Shown piece by piece: positions 34,216 to 46,121 of a stretch of 64,000 bases of DNA. Below the pieces are notes generated by a model. The model saw only the letters and a program-made list of their open reading frames with translations, had not been told where the DNA came from and did no database searches. This DNA comes from Diadema setosum (taxonomy: Eukaryota; Echinodermata; Echinoidea; Diadematoida; Diadematidae), in assembly GCA_033980235.1 (NCBI GenBank), contig CM067068.1, forward strand, positions 33,451,046 through 33,515,045, read 5' to 3'. Numbering within the stretch: the stretch's first letter is position 1; the number at the start of each line of letters is the position of its first letter. Both the position numbers and the translations under genes were made by a program.

Positions 34216-34988
34216 CCCTAAAGGGGCCGGGCTTTTTTGGCTATGCTCAGACCGGGGGGGGGGGGGGGGGGATGGATTCCGCCCCCCCCCCCCCCCCCCG
34301 AGATCTCGGCCATCGGTGGTGCGATCGCGATGAAATTTTCCATGCTTGAGACCCGCGTCATAATCTACAAGATTGTGTCATAAGATTTTTTGAAACAATC
34401 AATTTCTAATTTTAATTAATTAATTATGCAAACTAAGCTCAAGATCATATTTTAGCCTAATCAAAAGCATTCAGAGTCTAATTTATGATCTGTAAATCTG
34501 TTTTAGCATATTCAACAATTGTACATCACAAAAACTTCCAAAACTCAATTCAATTCTTATGTATTTTATTGTTTTCAGAATTTCTTATGCATTTCTCTGT
34601 TTTTCAACCTTTGTTTTTTCTTTGTTTTTTTCCTTGGAAATTGTCACTGACCACTTTTCTACCATAATTAGCACAAAATTAATCAATGAAAGTGATTAAT
34701 TGTAAAAATAATCAGGTTTTTATGACTTTCATGACAGAGCACTGTTTACCATAGGAAATGCACACAAAATCACAAAATTGTGCCCGTTTTGGGGCGATAT
34801 TCCGTTACAAAAATGGGCGTGGCTTCGCAAAAGTATGCGCGGACGTTGCAAATTTGGTCTCAAAAGTTGTGCGAGACTTGAACGAAGAAAGTCAAGAAGG
34901 GGGGCCTTCTCGCGTTACAGAATTATAGCGCGAAACGTCGGGGGGGGGGGGGGGGGGGCGGATTCCTCCCCCCCCCGCCCTTTTAGGG
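34216..34988. mobile_element. 773 bp piggyBac-type MITE
   Basis: Precise TTAA on both sides (34212-34215 and 34989-34992), with ends CCCTAAAGGGGC and, inverted, CCCTAAAAGGGC. TTAA targets and CCC-type termini are piggyBac hallmarks. G and C tracts lie symmetrically near both ends (34254-34300 and 34939-34978) and may be hairpin-forming. No transposase. Confidence 0.85.
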
Positions 34989-34992
34989 TTAA

Positions 34993-36900
34993 TCTCTCCT
35001 GGCAAATTGGTTTACTTGTTTTAAATTGTAAATATGTAAATAAATCAAATTCATTACTTGCTACATTTCAATATTCAAAATGTTCAGTTTCTGTTATGTT
35101 TACACATTGCCAGTGGAAATTACTGTGAATGACTTGACTTAATTTGAATTTATGTATGGGCTAATGTAGTTATTGTCATATCACATCATATCTTATTGTA
35201 TCATTTCGTGTTATATCATGCATTCAGTCCTATCATTTGTGACTTCGTTATTTATGTACTCTGACCAAAATGTGATGTGGGGTATGTCCTGCTGTTGTTT
35301 TGCTGTAGTGCTTGTTTTATATAAAATGATTGGCTGAGGTGAACTGAGTCGATAGTGTGATTTTGCGGTAGTGATGTGTCGTCTCAACTTTTGTCTGCAT
35401 CACGAAAAATAAAAAAAATAGTTTGTATCAAAAGCTTATGATGATCTCTAGTTATTTTACATTACCCAATGCTGCTTTTGAATGTAAGATTTTAAATCCA
35501 CAAATTATTTTTATTTTCTTGTACTAGAAAAGGTGAATCTGCGTCTTTTGGTTTTTACCTTGTTCTTTAAACCGAACAAAACGCATGTAAATAACAAAAA
35601 TGAAACGAAACAAAACAAAAATGCACGTTTGAATTCATTGTCCAAAATGTGGTAGATAATGCTCCGCAGACAGTTGCTCCGAAAATTGCGACAAATACTC
35701 GGTAAATACTCGGAGACATTTGTTTCGCAGACATTCGCTCCGGCGATCTGTGCTTCGCCGACATTTTCTCGAAATATGAATATGAAGGGGAACAGAGACG
35801 TTGGTCCGTCTTCAAGTTTTTTTTTTTTTTTTTTGGGGGGGGGGGGGAGGGGGGGGGGGGGGTGGTAGGGGCCGTAGGGGAGCATGCCCGTACCCAGGAA
35901 CATTTTTCTTTAGTACGAGATTAGGCACTATATGTTAAATGTTTGAGGTGAACACTCAAGCGAGGAGCAAAGATACCGGGGACCCCCCAGTCAATCGGCA
36001 GGCCTCCGAAAAGACGCTTATTTTATTTTCAGCTCGGTCGTGGTGACCTTCTCATGACCTCTTGAACCGAAGAAAACATCTCCTTTTCAAACTGCGATTT
36101 CTCCGTGAATAATATGGTTTTTTTTTTTTACGATTCCTTTTGCATCTTTATGTCAAAGGACAACATGTACTGGACATGTTAGAATAGAAAGTCCACACGC
36201 TCAGAAAAATATAGTAAATTAAGGATAAATGTGAGGTTAAAATCACAAAAACAAATATTGAGAATAGAGGGTATTTTTCAATATCAGTTGTTTTTGAGCC
36301 CACCCAAATCATACATCATCAGAAGCGAAATTTATCTAGCTTTACAAAAATACTACTTATCTTTTAAATATCACTTGTAAAACGGTCTGGATCCAGCAAA
36401 ATAGCATTCATGTACACATCCAAAATGCGTCAAAACTTACGAAGGCGAGGACGACCTAAATCAGCCAATCACAACAGCGCGATATGACGTCATTCACATG
36501 GCGAATCTGTCGATTCTGCCAACCGAACGAGGTGCTCTAGAAATGCTAGAATCGCTTCAATTTATGTTTTTTTTTTCTAATTTTTCGGGTATTATATCAT
36601 TCAAAAGATATTTATTGTTCTCCCTTTTGAATAAAAGTGTCTTCAGTAATCGAGAAAATGACTCGTGTCCGCAAAAATTACATCGGTCCCATATATTGAA
36701 AATTATGTTGTACAGTTGCACACTAGCTATAACGTATTTGCATAGGCCAAATCGAGCTCGCCGTCACTGACTAGGCCTACTCGTTGAGAAGACAGTTGTT
36801 GTGTTGCCGTAATTGATTAAGTATCAGTTGAATCGTGCTTAATTTAAATGGGTATGTGGTTGTATATGAAACGTTAGAGCGGGCGAAATGAAATTTAAAC
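34993..36900. other. Gene-free region with G/C and T tracts
   Basis: The first 450 bp (to about 35440) match 62640-62960, completing the duplicated spacer (for example GTTTTGCTGTAGTGCTTGTT). A T tract followed by a long G tract is at 35818-35862. I recognise nothing in 35900-36900. Confidence 0.45.
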
Positions 36901-36903
36901 ACT

Positions 36904-37743
36904 GTCAGACTTAATAATTTGCATCTAGTTCAAATTTCAAGGAGTCATTCAGGAGGATATCCCAACCAGGGTACCAACAATTACCGTGAGTTGTATGCAG
37001 GGATGGCATCGGTAGGGGGAAATAGAGTCATGGGATTTCTCAACACTTTCTCAACACTATCAACACATCTGCACAGGAAACACCATAGATTCTGTTTGTT
37101 TGTTTGTTTGTTCGTTTTTTCCCAATAGAAACACCCACACCACACACACACACACATGCACACACAAGTGTAGCCCGGCTTCAGCCATGTCATTGAGTCA
37201 ATGGCGACTTGTTGAGAAGTTTTGGTGTGGCAGTGAAATCAATACTTTTAATTTGATGAAGTACTGGTATTGTTCAAGTTGTACATGTAAACAGGAACTG
37301 CATTCTGGATATAATTTATTCTCTGGTGTGTCTTGAATTTTGATAAGCTCCTACTTTGATAGTGATGTTACCGGTATTCTTTACTAGGGCCTACCGGAAC
37401 CAGGGAGGCCCTTTTGATATTTTTCAATAAATTTCAACAGCTGATAAAAAATAAAATAAAAAAATCCCTGCCGATTATTAAAAAATGAGAATTAAAAGAA
37501 AAGAAAGAATTTGTGATCAAGCGGTCCGTCTTTTTTGGAAATTTATCAACATATCTGCATTTCGCACGTGAAACATCTGACACAGTTTTTTTTTTTTCAA
37601 TAGGAACATGCACACATAAAAACACAAGAAGCTAGCAAGTCCATCCCTGCATACAACTCACGGTAATTGTTGGTACCCTGGTTGGGATATCCTCCTGAAT
37701 GACTCCTTGAAATTTGAACTGGATGCAAATTATTAAGTCTGAT
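36904..37743. mobile_element. 840 bp foldback element with about 100 bp arms
   Basis: AATTTGCATC, GGAGTCATTCAGGAGGATAT, CCCAACCAGGGTACCAACAA and TTACCGTGAGTTGTATGCAG (36917-37002) are repeated in inverse at 37648-37735, almost base for base. The second layer (CCCAATAGAAAC and TTTCAATAGGAACATG) suggests further inverted pairing. A GTTT run and a short CA array are inside. No protein is encoded. Confidence 0.85.
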
Positions 37744-38182
37744 GAGAGTGAAAAGAAAAACAAACAATAGCTTGGAGAGGTCTTCATTTTAAACTTACTC
37801 TGATCGCAAGAACATGAGTTGTAACAAAGTAAAAAATGCCATTCTGGTATTACACATGAACATAATGTTTCTTGCACAAAGCAGTACCACATCATGCACA
37901 CGAGTCATGTGTATACGTATCATGCAAAAATATTCAGGAAATCAAAGAAAAGATGCATGTTAACTCATCTATAAGAATGATTAAACACTTTTACACTTGC
38001 TGCATTCATCCCATTAAACATTTAAAAAAATATGATGTTGTTTATAGGCTGCAGATTCCATTACATGATCAATATCAATCTAGACATGTATATCACACAC
38101 AGTATAAACATTGCACGAAAAAACAACAACACCAGTATGCATTATGGATATGCTATAGCTACATGTAACTACAAACTTACAG

Positions 38183-39008
38183 AAAGTGAAATTGTCTACT
38201 CGTCTTATAAAAAAGAGTGCGTCCAGTGTACTTGGCAGTGACATTGTAACTAGTACCAATCTCTGTATCTCCACAAGGCAATCTGATAAATTTCATCTAC
38301 AAAATCCTAAAACCGTGATGGCTCTGAAATCTATCAGACACACTGGACCTGATATTTGGAACTCTCTTCCTTCAGAAATTCGAATTTTAAAGTCTATGTA
38401 TTCTTTCAAGAAAGCTGTAAAGACAATGCTGCTCTCTGGATATCAGTGATCTTATAATGTCATTGCAATTGTATTGTATATGAAATTCCCTCGTTGAATT
38501 ATCGCCGTTCAGAATTCATTGCGTAATGTTATGTAACCGACCATGACCTGTAACTGTTCACCTGTACCTCTGTGAGAAAATACTTTGCCATGCTTTACTA
38601 TTCAGCGATCCAGGTGATCTCACTTTGTGTATTAGGGAAAGCAGACAGACCTCTCCTCTCTCCTTTCTCCTATCCTATCTCTATGCAAGTCACCCCTCCC
38701 CTTATTTTCCTATATGTTATGTATCATGTACGAGGGCTGCATGCAAATCAAGCAATGCTTAAGCTGTAGCCCTTCTTTGTTATTCATTGCATCACTGATA
38801 ATTATGTTCTGTTGTACATTGTAAAGGCAATGAAGAAACTGTATTGCTGTACATTCTTAAGATAATGAAGAAACTTACCTTGTTAGCAATTAATGTTTAT
38901 GTATATCCATTTGTATGTATGGTACCATCAATGTATATGATATATGTGTATGTATCTGCATGAGCAATGATATAATGCAGGAACCAATAAAATAAAATCA
39001 AATCAAAT
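38183..39008 (+). mobile_element. 3' end of a non-LTR retrotransposon
   Basis: The frame at 38186-38449 holds IRHTGPDIWNSLPSEIRILK and YSFKKAVKTMLLS, a pattern (…G…WNSLP…IR…S…FK…LK…L) found at the C-terminus of CR1/jockey-like retrotransposon ORF2 proteins. It ends at TGA. About 550 bp of untranslated sequence follows and stops in AATAAAATAAAATCAAATCA, a simple-repeat tail. The 5' part, including the catalytic reverse transcriptase motifs, is absent, so this is a 5'-truncated copy. Confidence 0.75.
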
Positions 39009-39465
39009 GATTAGGATACTTGGTACCTTAAACATGTTAAAAATACTAGCAACATGTATGTATACAATTCAAGTAACCTGGTGAATGTGAAAGTGTACAT
39101 GTACAAGTACATGACATGCAGCCTTGCAATGTATGTTGAAAAGAGAATGTATATAAGTACATGAAACATGCGCACATGATATTACTGGCCATAATACTGG
39201 TGGTAAGCTTGACGCAATTTTCATTTCCTTGTAGAGAACAGTTTTTAAAACACCCACTGTCTTATTAAGGCATGGCAAAACACGGCTATCAATAGCATGT
39301 TATTGACAGAAAAATACGTACATGTATATATATGAATAAATGTTTCCTGAGCACCAAAGAGTTGTTAAATCGCACAATTAATATAACGATAATACACTAT
39401 TCAGTTTTTTAAAAAGTTAGTTCGAAAGTACTGGAATGCATGCAACTCAAGTGCAAACAAAGTCC
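39009..39465. other. Gene-free stretch, possible 3' UTR of the minus-strand gene
   Basis: No coding signature. It lies immediately downstream (on the minus strand) of the stop codon at 39466 and could hold its untranslated tail. Confidence 0.35.
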
Positions 39466-40080
39466 CTACATGTCAGTGCTTCGTATCTTGTCAATATTTT
39501 CTTGTGCATCCGAAATGAAATCAACAATTGTTGAGTTTCCGTCTGGATGAACAGAAAAACCATACTTACTAATATCTGTATAATTGAATACTGGCACAGT
39601 ACATTTTCCCCACACAGAACTAACCCAACAAGCCCTAAGCCAGTGGAATTGAAGTGCGGAGTGTGAAGGGAGCAGCTGGTCTTCATAGGTACCTTTCCAC
39701 AATGCCCTTCGTACAATGTCCAAAGACTTCTCATGACGTTCCACCAGACTGTCACAAGTGACACTGCTATATAAATGTACAGGGGTGTCGAATTCATGTA
39801 AACATGCTCTGTTCACTTTGAAATAGACACAAAGAATCAATCTGTAAAAACACAGAAGCCCTTGCTCACTGTCTTTTTGTACATCTGTACACATCAAACT
39901 GAGTGTCACATCTTGCATGATCTCACCAGAAATGAATTGGGCATATTGAGAAAAAGTGTTGAAGAATGTGCCTTTTCCAATGTGACAAAAGTACGAAACA
40001 AAATCACATCCAGAAGATATATACAATGTTTGAATGCATTTCAGTATGTCTATATTCTTATTCATCACAGGAGCAATTGA
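39466..40080 (-). CDS. C-terminal exon of a multicopy protein of unknown function
   Basis: About 204 codons, open from a splice-acceptor-like CTGTGAG at 40081-40087 to TAG at 39466. Motifs: IQTLYISSGCDFVSYFCHIG, then KGTFF; LWKGTYEDQLLPSHSALQFH, then WLRACWVSSVWGKC; and YGFSVHPDG near the end. I recall this pattern (a GCD..S.F.GKGK block, then a P...AL..H..RA.....W block, then YGW..D) from large multicopy invertebrate families, often followed by a Cys-rich CXC region and probably spread by mobile elements. No biochemical function is established that I can name. No Cys-rich region follows here. The SGNH-type exon upstream on the same strand may belong to the same gene; the intron between 40480 and 40080 is inferred from splice-like sites. 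Confidence 0.6.
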   Translation of the reverse strand, partial: SIAPVMNKNIDILKCIQTLYISSGCDFVSYFCHIGKGTFFNTFSQYAQFISGEIMQDVTLSLMCTDVQKDSEQGLLCFYRLILCVYFKVNRACLHEFDTPVHLYSSVTCDSLVERHEKSLDIVRRALWKGTYEDQLLPSHSALQFHWLRACWVSSVWGKCTVPVFNYTDISKYGFSVHPDGNSTIVDFISDAQENIDKIRSTDM

Positions 40081-40479
40081 CTCACAGATGAAACAATCTC
40101 CAAATAAAGCTCTTGAAAAAAGGCATGCACCCCTGAATTAAACTAACTTGCATTATGATACAAAGTTTATTCCATTACATGAATGAAATGATGCTTAACA
40201 TAATTACAAGGAATAATTTTCAAACTCAAATTTGATTAGCAATTACAGCTGATGAAAAATATCTTCAATGATATCCTGTACACTTCTATGTAAGAGACCC
40301 TTAGCAGTGGTATAAAAATGCATAGCAAATTATCATGCGATATAACGTACCAGGAAAATTATTCCCTGTAAATGATATCCATTTATTAACATGCATCTCT
40401 ACAGATATTGCAAAATACTTTTAAAATCATTTTCATAGTAAAAAAAAAAACAACAACAACAAACAAAGACAAGATTACC

Positions 40480-41454
40480 TTTCTGTGTTTCCTTTTCCGC
40501 TTCAACTTTTCCCTCTCTTGCCTTCTTCTCTTTTTTCCCCCAAGCTTCTTCTTCATGATGAATTTGCTGGGTGGTGTTGGAATGGGAGTGCATGTTGTGC
40601 ATGTAGATGAAGATACTGGTGTATGGCTGGATCTCCTGTACGGTATGGTTGGAGGAACTGGTGGGGAAATATGTATGTTTGGTGGGAGTTGCGGTGGTGG
40701 AGGAGGCCGGTATGGGTTTATAGGGTACATGAAGCCATCATCTGTTCTCTGCATCTGCCTCGGCTTCTTGTGTTTCCTCCTCCTGCGTCTGCTCCTGCTC
40801 CTTTGGCTTGTTCCTCCACATCTTTCTTTTTTCTTGTCCAACACAGAACCAAGGTTTGTTTCCGTCCAAGGGAGTAGTTCCTTTTTGGGTTGCTTTTTGG
40901 GTCTGTGAAGTCTTTTCAGTTCTGGTGGAATCCAAGATGAACGACAAGCACGTCTTGAATAAAATCTATTCAAGAAAATCTCAATGTCCTGTGCAAGGAA
41001 TGACAAGGAATGCCCATCCTGTGCATACAAGCTGTCTGACAAATTGAAGTCTTCACTGCAGGCTAGTACTTGAAAATTATACTTCACAGACAATTCACTT
41101 ATTTTCCTATTGTAATGGATTCGCTGTTAGTTTAACAATTCGCAGTCCCAGCGGGGCAAGATGGACGACACAAATATGTTCGCTGACGGAAATGTCTCCC
41201 TTAGCTTGAAAATTAAAAGAAGGAAGTGTGGTTCACTTATATCCCACACACTCCGGTGTAGGTTGTTAGTTCCTACATGGATAACAACTGTGGAGTATTC
41301 TTGACCAAAATCAGTTTTCTGCAAATATGTTCTAACTCGCTGATACGTAGCTCCCGGCAGACAATGAACGCTGACTTCAGGCGAAGAATGGTTTCTAATA
41401 TCTCTTAGAATCGAATCCCCAAGGAGCAAAAATGGCTGCAGAGGCCGGGAAGAC
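40480..41454 (-). pseudogene. SGNH-hydrolase-like exon with an in-frame stop
   Basis: The exon begins after an acceptor-like TTTTTTGTCTCATTAG (41455-41470) and ends at AG|GTAATC (40479/40478). It reads FLLLGDSILRDI (block I Gly-Asp-Ser), VSVHCLPGATYQRV, VVIHVGTNNLH (block III region) and IFVSSILPRWD, a typical SGNH/GDSL-like fold of the kind common in multicopy invertebrate genes. A TAA at 41127-41129 interrupts the frame 4-5 residues later, and the same frame then continues with QRIHYNRKISEL and a plausible domain end. The C-terminal half is a basic Arg/Lys-rich and proline-rich linker (RPPPPPQLPPN). A single in-frame stop could be a pseudogene, a polymorphism or a sequencing error. Any upstream exons lie beyond 41470; a donor-like ACAAT|GTAAGTGTG at about 43318 after a short ATG frame is only a possibility. 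Confidence 0.55.
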
Positions 41455-41558
41455 CTAATGAGACAAAAAAGGATGTATTCATTTGGTAATCCAAAATATA
41501 CAAATGGCATAGTTTCAATGCTTGAAGATTCAATGAAGAACTTGAATGCATCCCCTCT

Positions 41559-41632
41559 AAAAAACAACAACAACAACAACAAAAACAAAACAAAACAAAA
41601 AACAAAACAAAAACAAAAACAAAAACAAAACC
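41559..41632. repeat. (CAA)n / (CAAAA)n repeat
   Basis: CAACAACAACAA followed by AACAAAACAAAA units, in the inferred intron of the minus-strand gene. Confidence 0.9.
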
Positions 41633-41639
41633 GAATCCA

Positions 41640-43497
41640 TAGTATCCTCCGAACTCTGTTCAGGGGATACATGAACAACAAACTGTAACAATGTGAGATA
41701 TTTACCAAAAAAATAAATAAATTTGCTGAAAAAAATATTATTCATGTGAAAGGAAGTTACTTTCTTTTTCACTCTAACTTCAAAATGTAGCTAGAGCTCT
41801 GGTAGTAAGTTAAAGTATTTCTCGATATGAATTTAGAGATCTAGTGAATTAATATCTGATGATGGACCCACTTTATAAGGTTCTGAAAAGAATACAATTA
41901 CACAACGTCCTCAAAAATGTGACTGCCTGCTTTATTTGCTACATGTAAATTCTATTCTATATGAATCATGCTTTCGTGCACGGTCAAACATTGGCATGTG
42001 TTACTGCAGGTTGAGCCTTGTCTAGCTGCAGGTGACGTATGCGTACATAGGGGGGGGGGGGGGGTTGCATTCAAGCTCTTTACTAGTACATGTAATAACA
42101 AGTAAAACTAGTGGTAGCGCTATGGTAGTTGTTCACTAGTCTAATTGTGTATAAATAGTTTATAGTTAATACCCACAAAAGTAAGAGGTATTGTACAAGC
42201 AAGCATGATAAAAATAAATAAATCTCCAAGCAGTTTTGAGTTTAGGTGACTGTTTATTAATCTTGGGGCGCAGTAACCATGTACAGTGTATCGTACATTA
42301 TGTCACTATCTCTGCTCTGTGACACTGTGTTGGGGCACTGCGGCTGGTGCAATTACAATGTACATGTAGGTAACTGTGATGAGTGTAACACGGTTTACAG
42401 TCTGTACGCACAACATATTAATAGGCCCCTTTTAATCATTTATAATCACATGTTAACATGCATTATTAAGGGTCACATAGAGAAAAAGTCACATAACAGG
42501 CACTTTCAGCAGCTCCAGATGCTGAACTCCAAAATAGACATCTAGCTCCAATGACCAGTAATTCAATGTTACTGGAGATAGATTCTACGTACATGTTCAT
42601 CGTTAGTATTAGTGATTTAATTTAGATTGAAAGTTGAGCAGTTCTTATACTTAGATATTGTAGTTGCCAGATACTGTCTGTATCATTATGATATCAGTAC
42701 AACTGTACTGTATTAACGTTAGAACTTGAATTGTAGAACGTTATTTACAATATAATCACAAGTAGAGGTTCTAGTACAGTAGTAGTACAGTAGTAGACAA
42801 CAACGTAAGCACTTCGGCATTTTCATAGTAAATTTACCGGTACCGTACATTCTAGCTCCTCATTATTCTGGAGTCATTTGATCTACCGGCATTAGAATCT
42901 CTCCAGTAGAAAAGTACATTCTAGCCCAATTTGCCCCATCTATTATCATCATCGACATCATGTTTATCTGCCTTTTTTTTTCTACCTCCTGCAGCTGCAG
43001 CTGCAGTCCTATAGTCCCTGTACTGGCCTGGCTGGCTGGCTGGACCTGTCAAAAGCAGTTCACTTCTACTATAGAATTACAAGTTCTACTCACTGTCATC
43101 AAGGTGGTCATTTAGTGTCAAATGCAATGACCAACAAGTCAAGCAACATTTTGGGTACATTCTCATGCATCATGCATGTCAACATGTGCAGCAGAGCAAG
43201 TTCAACAATGACTCAAAATCAATGTCAAATAATTTACACAGCTACTTCATTCCTCAAATAAAATTACCCACTCAAGGGCAAATGTTGAAAAAAATATTAA
43301 GAACAAGAAACACACTTACATTGTACCCTACCATCTCGCATGGTACCAATGGTCTTGTCACCGACGCAACTTGAAGGATGGTTGACATAATTTTCCGTTG
43401 AATGCGATGGAAATGGAACTTAAGTCTAACGTTACTGTCCTTATGTACAATGTCAATGAATGTTCACAAATTCAGTCCACTTTTAATACAATGTACA
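41640..43497. other. Gene-free stretch, possibly 5' part of the minus-strand gene
   Basis: No recognised domain. It contains a G tract (42050-42064), CTGCAGCTGCAGCTGCAG near 42993-43010 and CTGG repeats near 43024. A good minus-strand splice donor (GTAAGTGTG) lies at about 43309-43317 after a frame starting at an ATG near 43389, so a short 5' exon is conceivable. Confidence 0.3.
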
Positions 43498-43504
43498 GTA
43501 CATG

Positions 43505-44083
43505 CAGGGCTCGACACTAACGGTGGCCCGGTGGCCCGGGGCCACCAAAAATGAAAGTCGGGCCACCAAATTTCAGAAAAGGGCAAATTTGGTGGCCCAC
43601 CTCGGGCCACCAAAATTTTTTGAAAAGTGTGTCAATAAATTCGTTATTTTTTGCGCCGAAAATGCATAAATGCATGCAGTGAGTGTGCGACTTATTAAAA
43701 AAAATGGACTTTTATCAATGTGAAGAGTTTGTTTGCAAAAACCGATAAGTCCATTTTTGAAGATTTTGAAGTACGGTCTCTGTCATAAAGTACAAAATAA
43801 TACCTTTCAAATGATATATTGGTCATTACATATAAAGGTATATTTTTGAAGTTATGGTCAAAAGAAGCAAAAATTTTCTTATTATTCTCTTCATTTTTCT
43901 TGACCTTTAATCGCAAATACCTCCATTTAACAAATATGGACTTATCGGTTTTTTGCAAACAAACTCTTCATGTTTTTTTTTTTCGGGCCATCAAATTTTT
44001 CTCTCGGGCCACCAAAAATTTGAAATTGATGATTTTGGTGGCCCCATCGGGCCACCGAAAAATAAAGTTAGTGTCGAGCCCTG
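43505..44083. mobile_element. 579 bp hAT-like MITE
   Basis: A perfect 7 bp flank duplication, GTACATG, occurs at 43498-43504 and 44084-44090. Ends CAGGGCTCGACACTAAC and, inverted, the same 17 bases from 44067-44083. Further in, the GTGGCCC/GGGCCAC motif is repeated many times at both ends. CAGGG termini and 7-8 bp duplications indicate the hAT superfamily. No transposase. Confidence 0.85.
43717..43972. mobile_element. Foldback nested in the hAT-like MITE
   Basis: GAAGAGTTTGTTTGCAAAAA, then CCGATAAGTCCAT (43721-43757), is matched in inverse at 43936-43971 (GACTTATCGG, then TTTTTTGCAAACAAACTCTT). TTTGAAGTTATGGTCAAAAG occupies the centre. Arms are about 37 bp. Confidence 0.7.
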
Positions 44084-44090
44084 GTACATG

Positions 44091-45215
44091 TATGTACAAC
44101 AATACTTAGCGTGCGAGTACCTCACACCAGCCACAGTGACAGTCAGAATGCCCAGCGTCAAACAGCTCAAAATAGCCAGCTACATGACGTAATGCGACAC
44201 AAACCGTAGAGTTACTGCGCGGAACCCGTGTAGTTTCGTAAATTTCCCGTCACTTTGAAGGTAAATAACAAAAATGTTTTATTTTTTTGGCCCAATCCAA
44301 TTTAGCATTAGAATCTCCGCTGAAGTTTTGGCTTTCCAATGCTGCAATCAGTTTTGTCGTCCAATTTGTAAAAGGGTCAGGATCCAGCAAAGTCTGGAGA
44401 CTTACAAAATGCATTAACAAAAAAAAAGACACTTTTCTCCAAGCATAAATTATTTTCTACTTTAAAATATTTCTTTTAAACTATTAATATTCATTTAGAA
44501 GGGTATTGTCTAAATATTTGTCTAAAAATAATGCGATCAGTATACTTGTAGAAGACACAAAGAAGCAATCTCGCAGAGCATGTTGCTTTCTCCCATAATC
44601 TCGTGCAGCGAGATCTGCGCGTGAGATTTCGCGAGACGAAAAATAAAAAGTTCGCGTAATACACAGCGCGAGTGAACGCTGCCGATAGGCTGCCCCCCCC
44701 CCCCTCCTCCTCCATGTCGAGGGAGATTTTGCATTTTTATAAGTGAAATCCAGAGATCTAATAAATAATTTTTGTTGCGACTATTTGAAAAGTTGCCAAT
44801 AAGAGTAAAAGAAAATGATATTGAATGATAATGCAAAAAGCTTTCTATGTGGAATCAATCACATCTTCGTTGTGTGTGTCTGTTATGCATAATCGCTGTG
44901 TATATATACGGAGATGAGCAGATCGAAGGGAACTTCTTCATTTTCAGAACTGAACTGAAACGATCTGGTGGATAACTTTTGGGAAATAATTGAAAAAATT
45001 GTTATTCAAAATGTATAAGAAAATGGCATATTGAAGGACAATTTGAATGGCTATGTTATAGTCACCTCTTTTTTTCCGCATGTGTGTCTTCATTGTGTGT
45101 TTAAGGAGATTGACCTATGGGAGGGTGTGCGTGTGTATACTTCCAATTTTGTTTCATGATATGTTTAATCCTAATTCATGCTTTCATGAAAACTCTCATA
45201 CTCGTTAAAAAGACA
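44091..45215. other. Gene-free region
   Basis: No recognised gene. A C tract sits at 44692-44704, next to a GC-richer patch (44560-44720). AGACATTTTTTTG-like palindromic fragments are too short to call an element. Confidence 0.4.
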
Positions 45216-45219
45216 ACAT

Positions 45220-46076
45220 TCGAACGTCATTAGCCCGGTTAACCATTTGGTTGGTTTAACAAGTGTACATGAATGAAATGTAATTAGTTCAGCACTCTCA
45301 AGTTAAATACTACACTTTCTCGCTTCAGCGCACTATTCAAACAGTATTAATTATATTGAGTTATCCATGACTAAGTAGACAGTTTTTAGTGCATTGCATC
45401 TTAAAGGGGATGTGCAGTACTGGTTGAGGTGGGGATTCATGTTTTTTATATTCCTAAGTGAAATAATGAGAAACCTCTTATGAAATATGAAAGAGCATGT
45501 CATTTTAAGATTGATTCAACGTTTATTTGATGAAAATTGGTTTTCAAATGGCTGAGGTAATCAAAAAAGTGATAATAGTAAAAGACTACAGGCCACGCCT
45601 TTTGTTAGGATCTCTTTATTTCACCTTGTTTTTTGGATATCTCAGCCATTTCAAAACCGATTTTCATCAAATAAACTTTTGATACACCTTAGGATTGCAT
45701 GCTCTTTGACATCTCATAGAGTGATTACTGAATATCTTGCAAAACGTTAAAAGCTAAATCCTCACCTCGACCAGAACTGTACACACCCTTTAATGTTTGC
45801 GCGTGTGTGTATGTTTTTGTGTGTGATAAGAGCACGGTGTTTACAATGAGTGACAGGTGTGAAACTCTGCTTCTTATCCATCATAATTTTGATCTCTGTT
45901 AAGTGCGTGTATTTTTTTTTCAAACTTCGTAATACTATCAGCAATTTACCATGTATAAATCTTGTTTCGAGCCCCATTTACAACACTAGTTGCTTCAAAG
46001 TGGTCGCGACTTTGGTCTGCTATATCAATCATAGTCATATGCATGTATAGGCATTGTTTTTGCTCTTATTGTGTAC

Positions 46077-46080
<4 letters not shown>
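45220..46080. repeat. Spacer segment duplicated from 17110-17600
   Basis: Same order of landmarks as 17110-17600 (ACAAGTGTACATGAATGAAA, TTTCTCGCTTCA, CACTATTCAAACAG, GAGTGACAGG), split by the 45411-45792 MITE. It precedes the receptor 7 neighbourhood and shows that the duplication also reached here. Confidence 0.75.
45411..45792. mobile_element. 380 bp MITE, TTAAAGGG ends
   Basis: Left end TTAAAGGGGATGTGCAGTAC, then TGGTTGAGGTGGGGATT; right end AATCCTCACCTCGACCAGAA, then CTGTACACACCCTTTAA: 30 or more inverted bases with few mismatches. Interior arms also pair (GATGAAAATTGGTTTTCAAA and TTTCAAAACCGATTTTCATC). The empty-site equivalent lies in the 17300-17350 region. Confidence 0.85.

Positions 46081-46118
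<38 letters not shown>
46079..46118. repeat. (AT)n microsatellite
   Basis: About 38 bp AT array at the left border of the foldback element that follows. Confidence 0.95.

Positions 46119-46121
<3 letters not shown>

Noticed and set aside
40408..40908. Plus-strand frame opposite the SGNH-type exon
   Set aside because: Gly-rich frame that is the antisense of the proline-rich linker; the minus strand carries the recognisable domain.
43318..43389. Short 5' exon of the minus-strand gene
   Set aside because: The ATG frame and GTAAGT donor are plausible, but nothing links it to the exon at 41454, so it is not listed as a gene feature.
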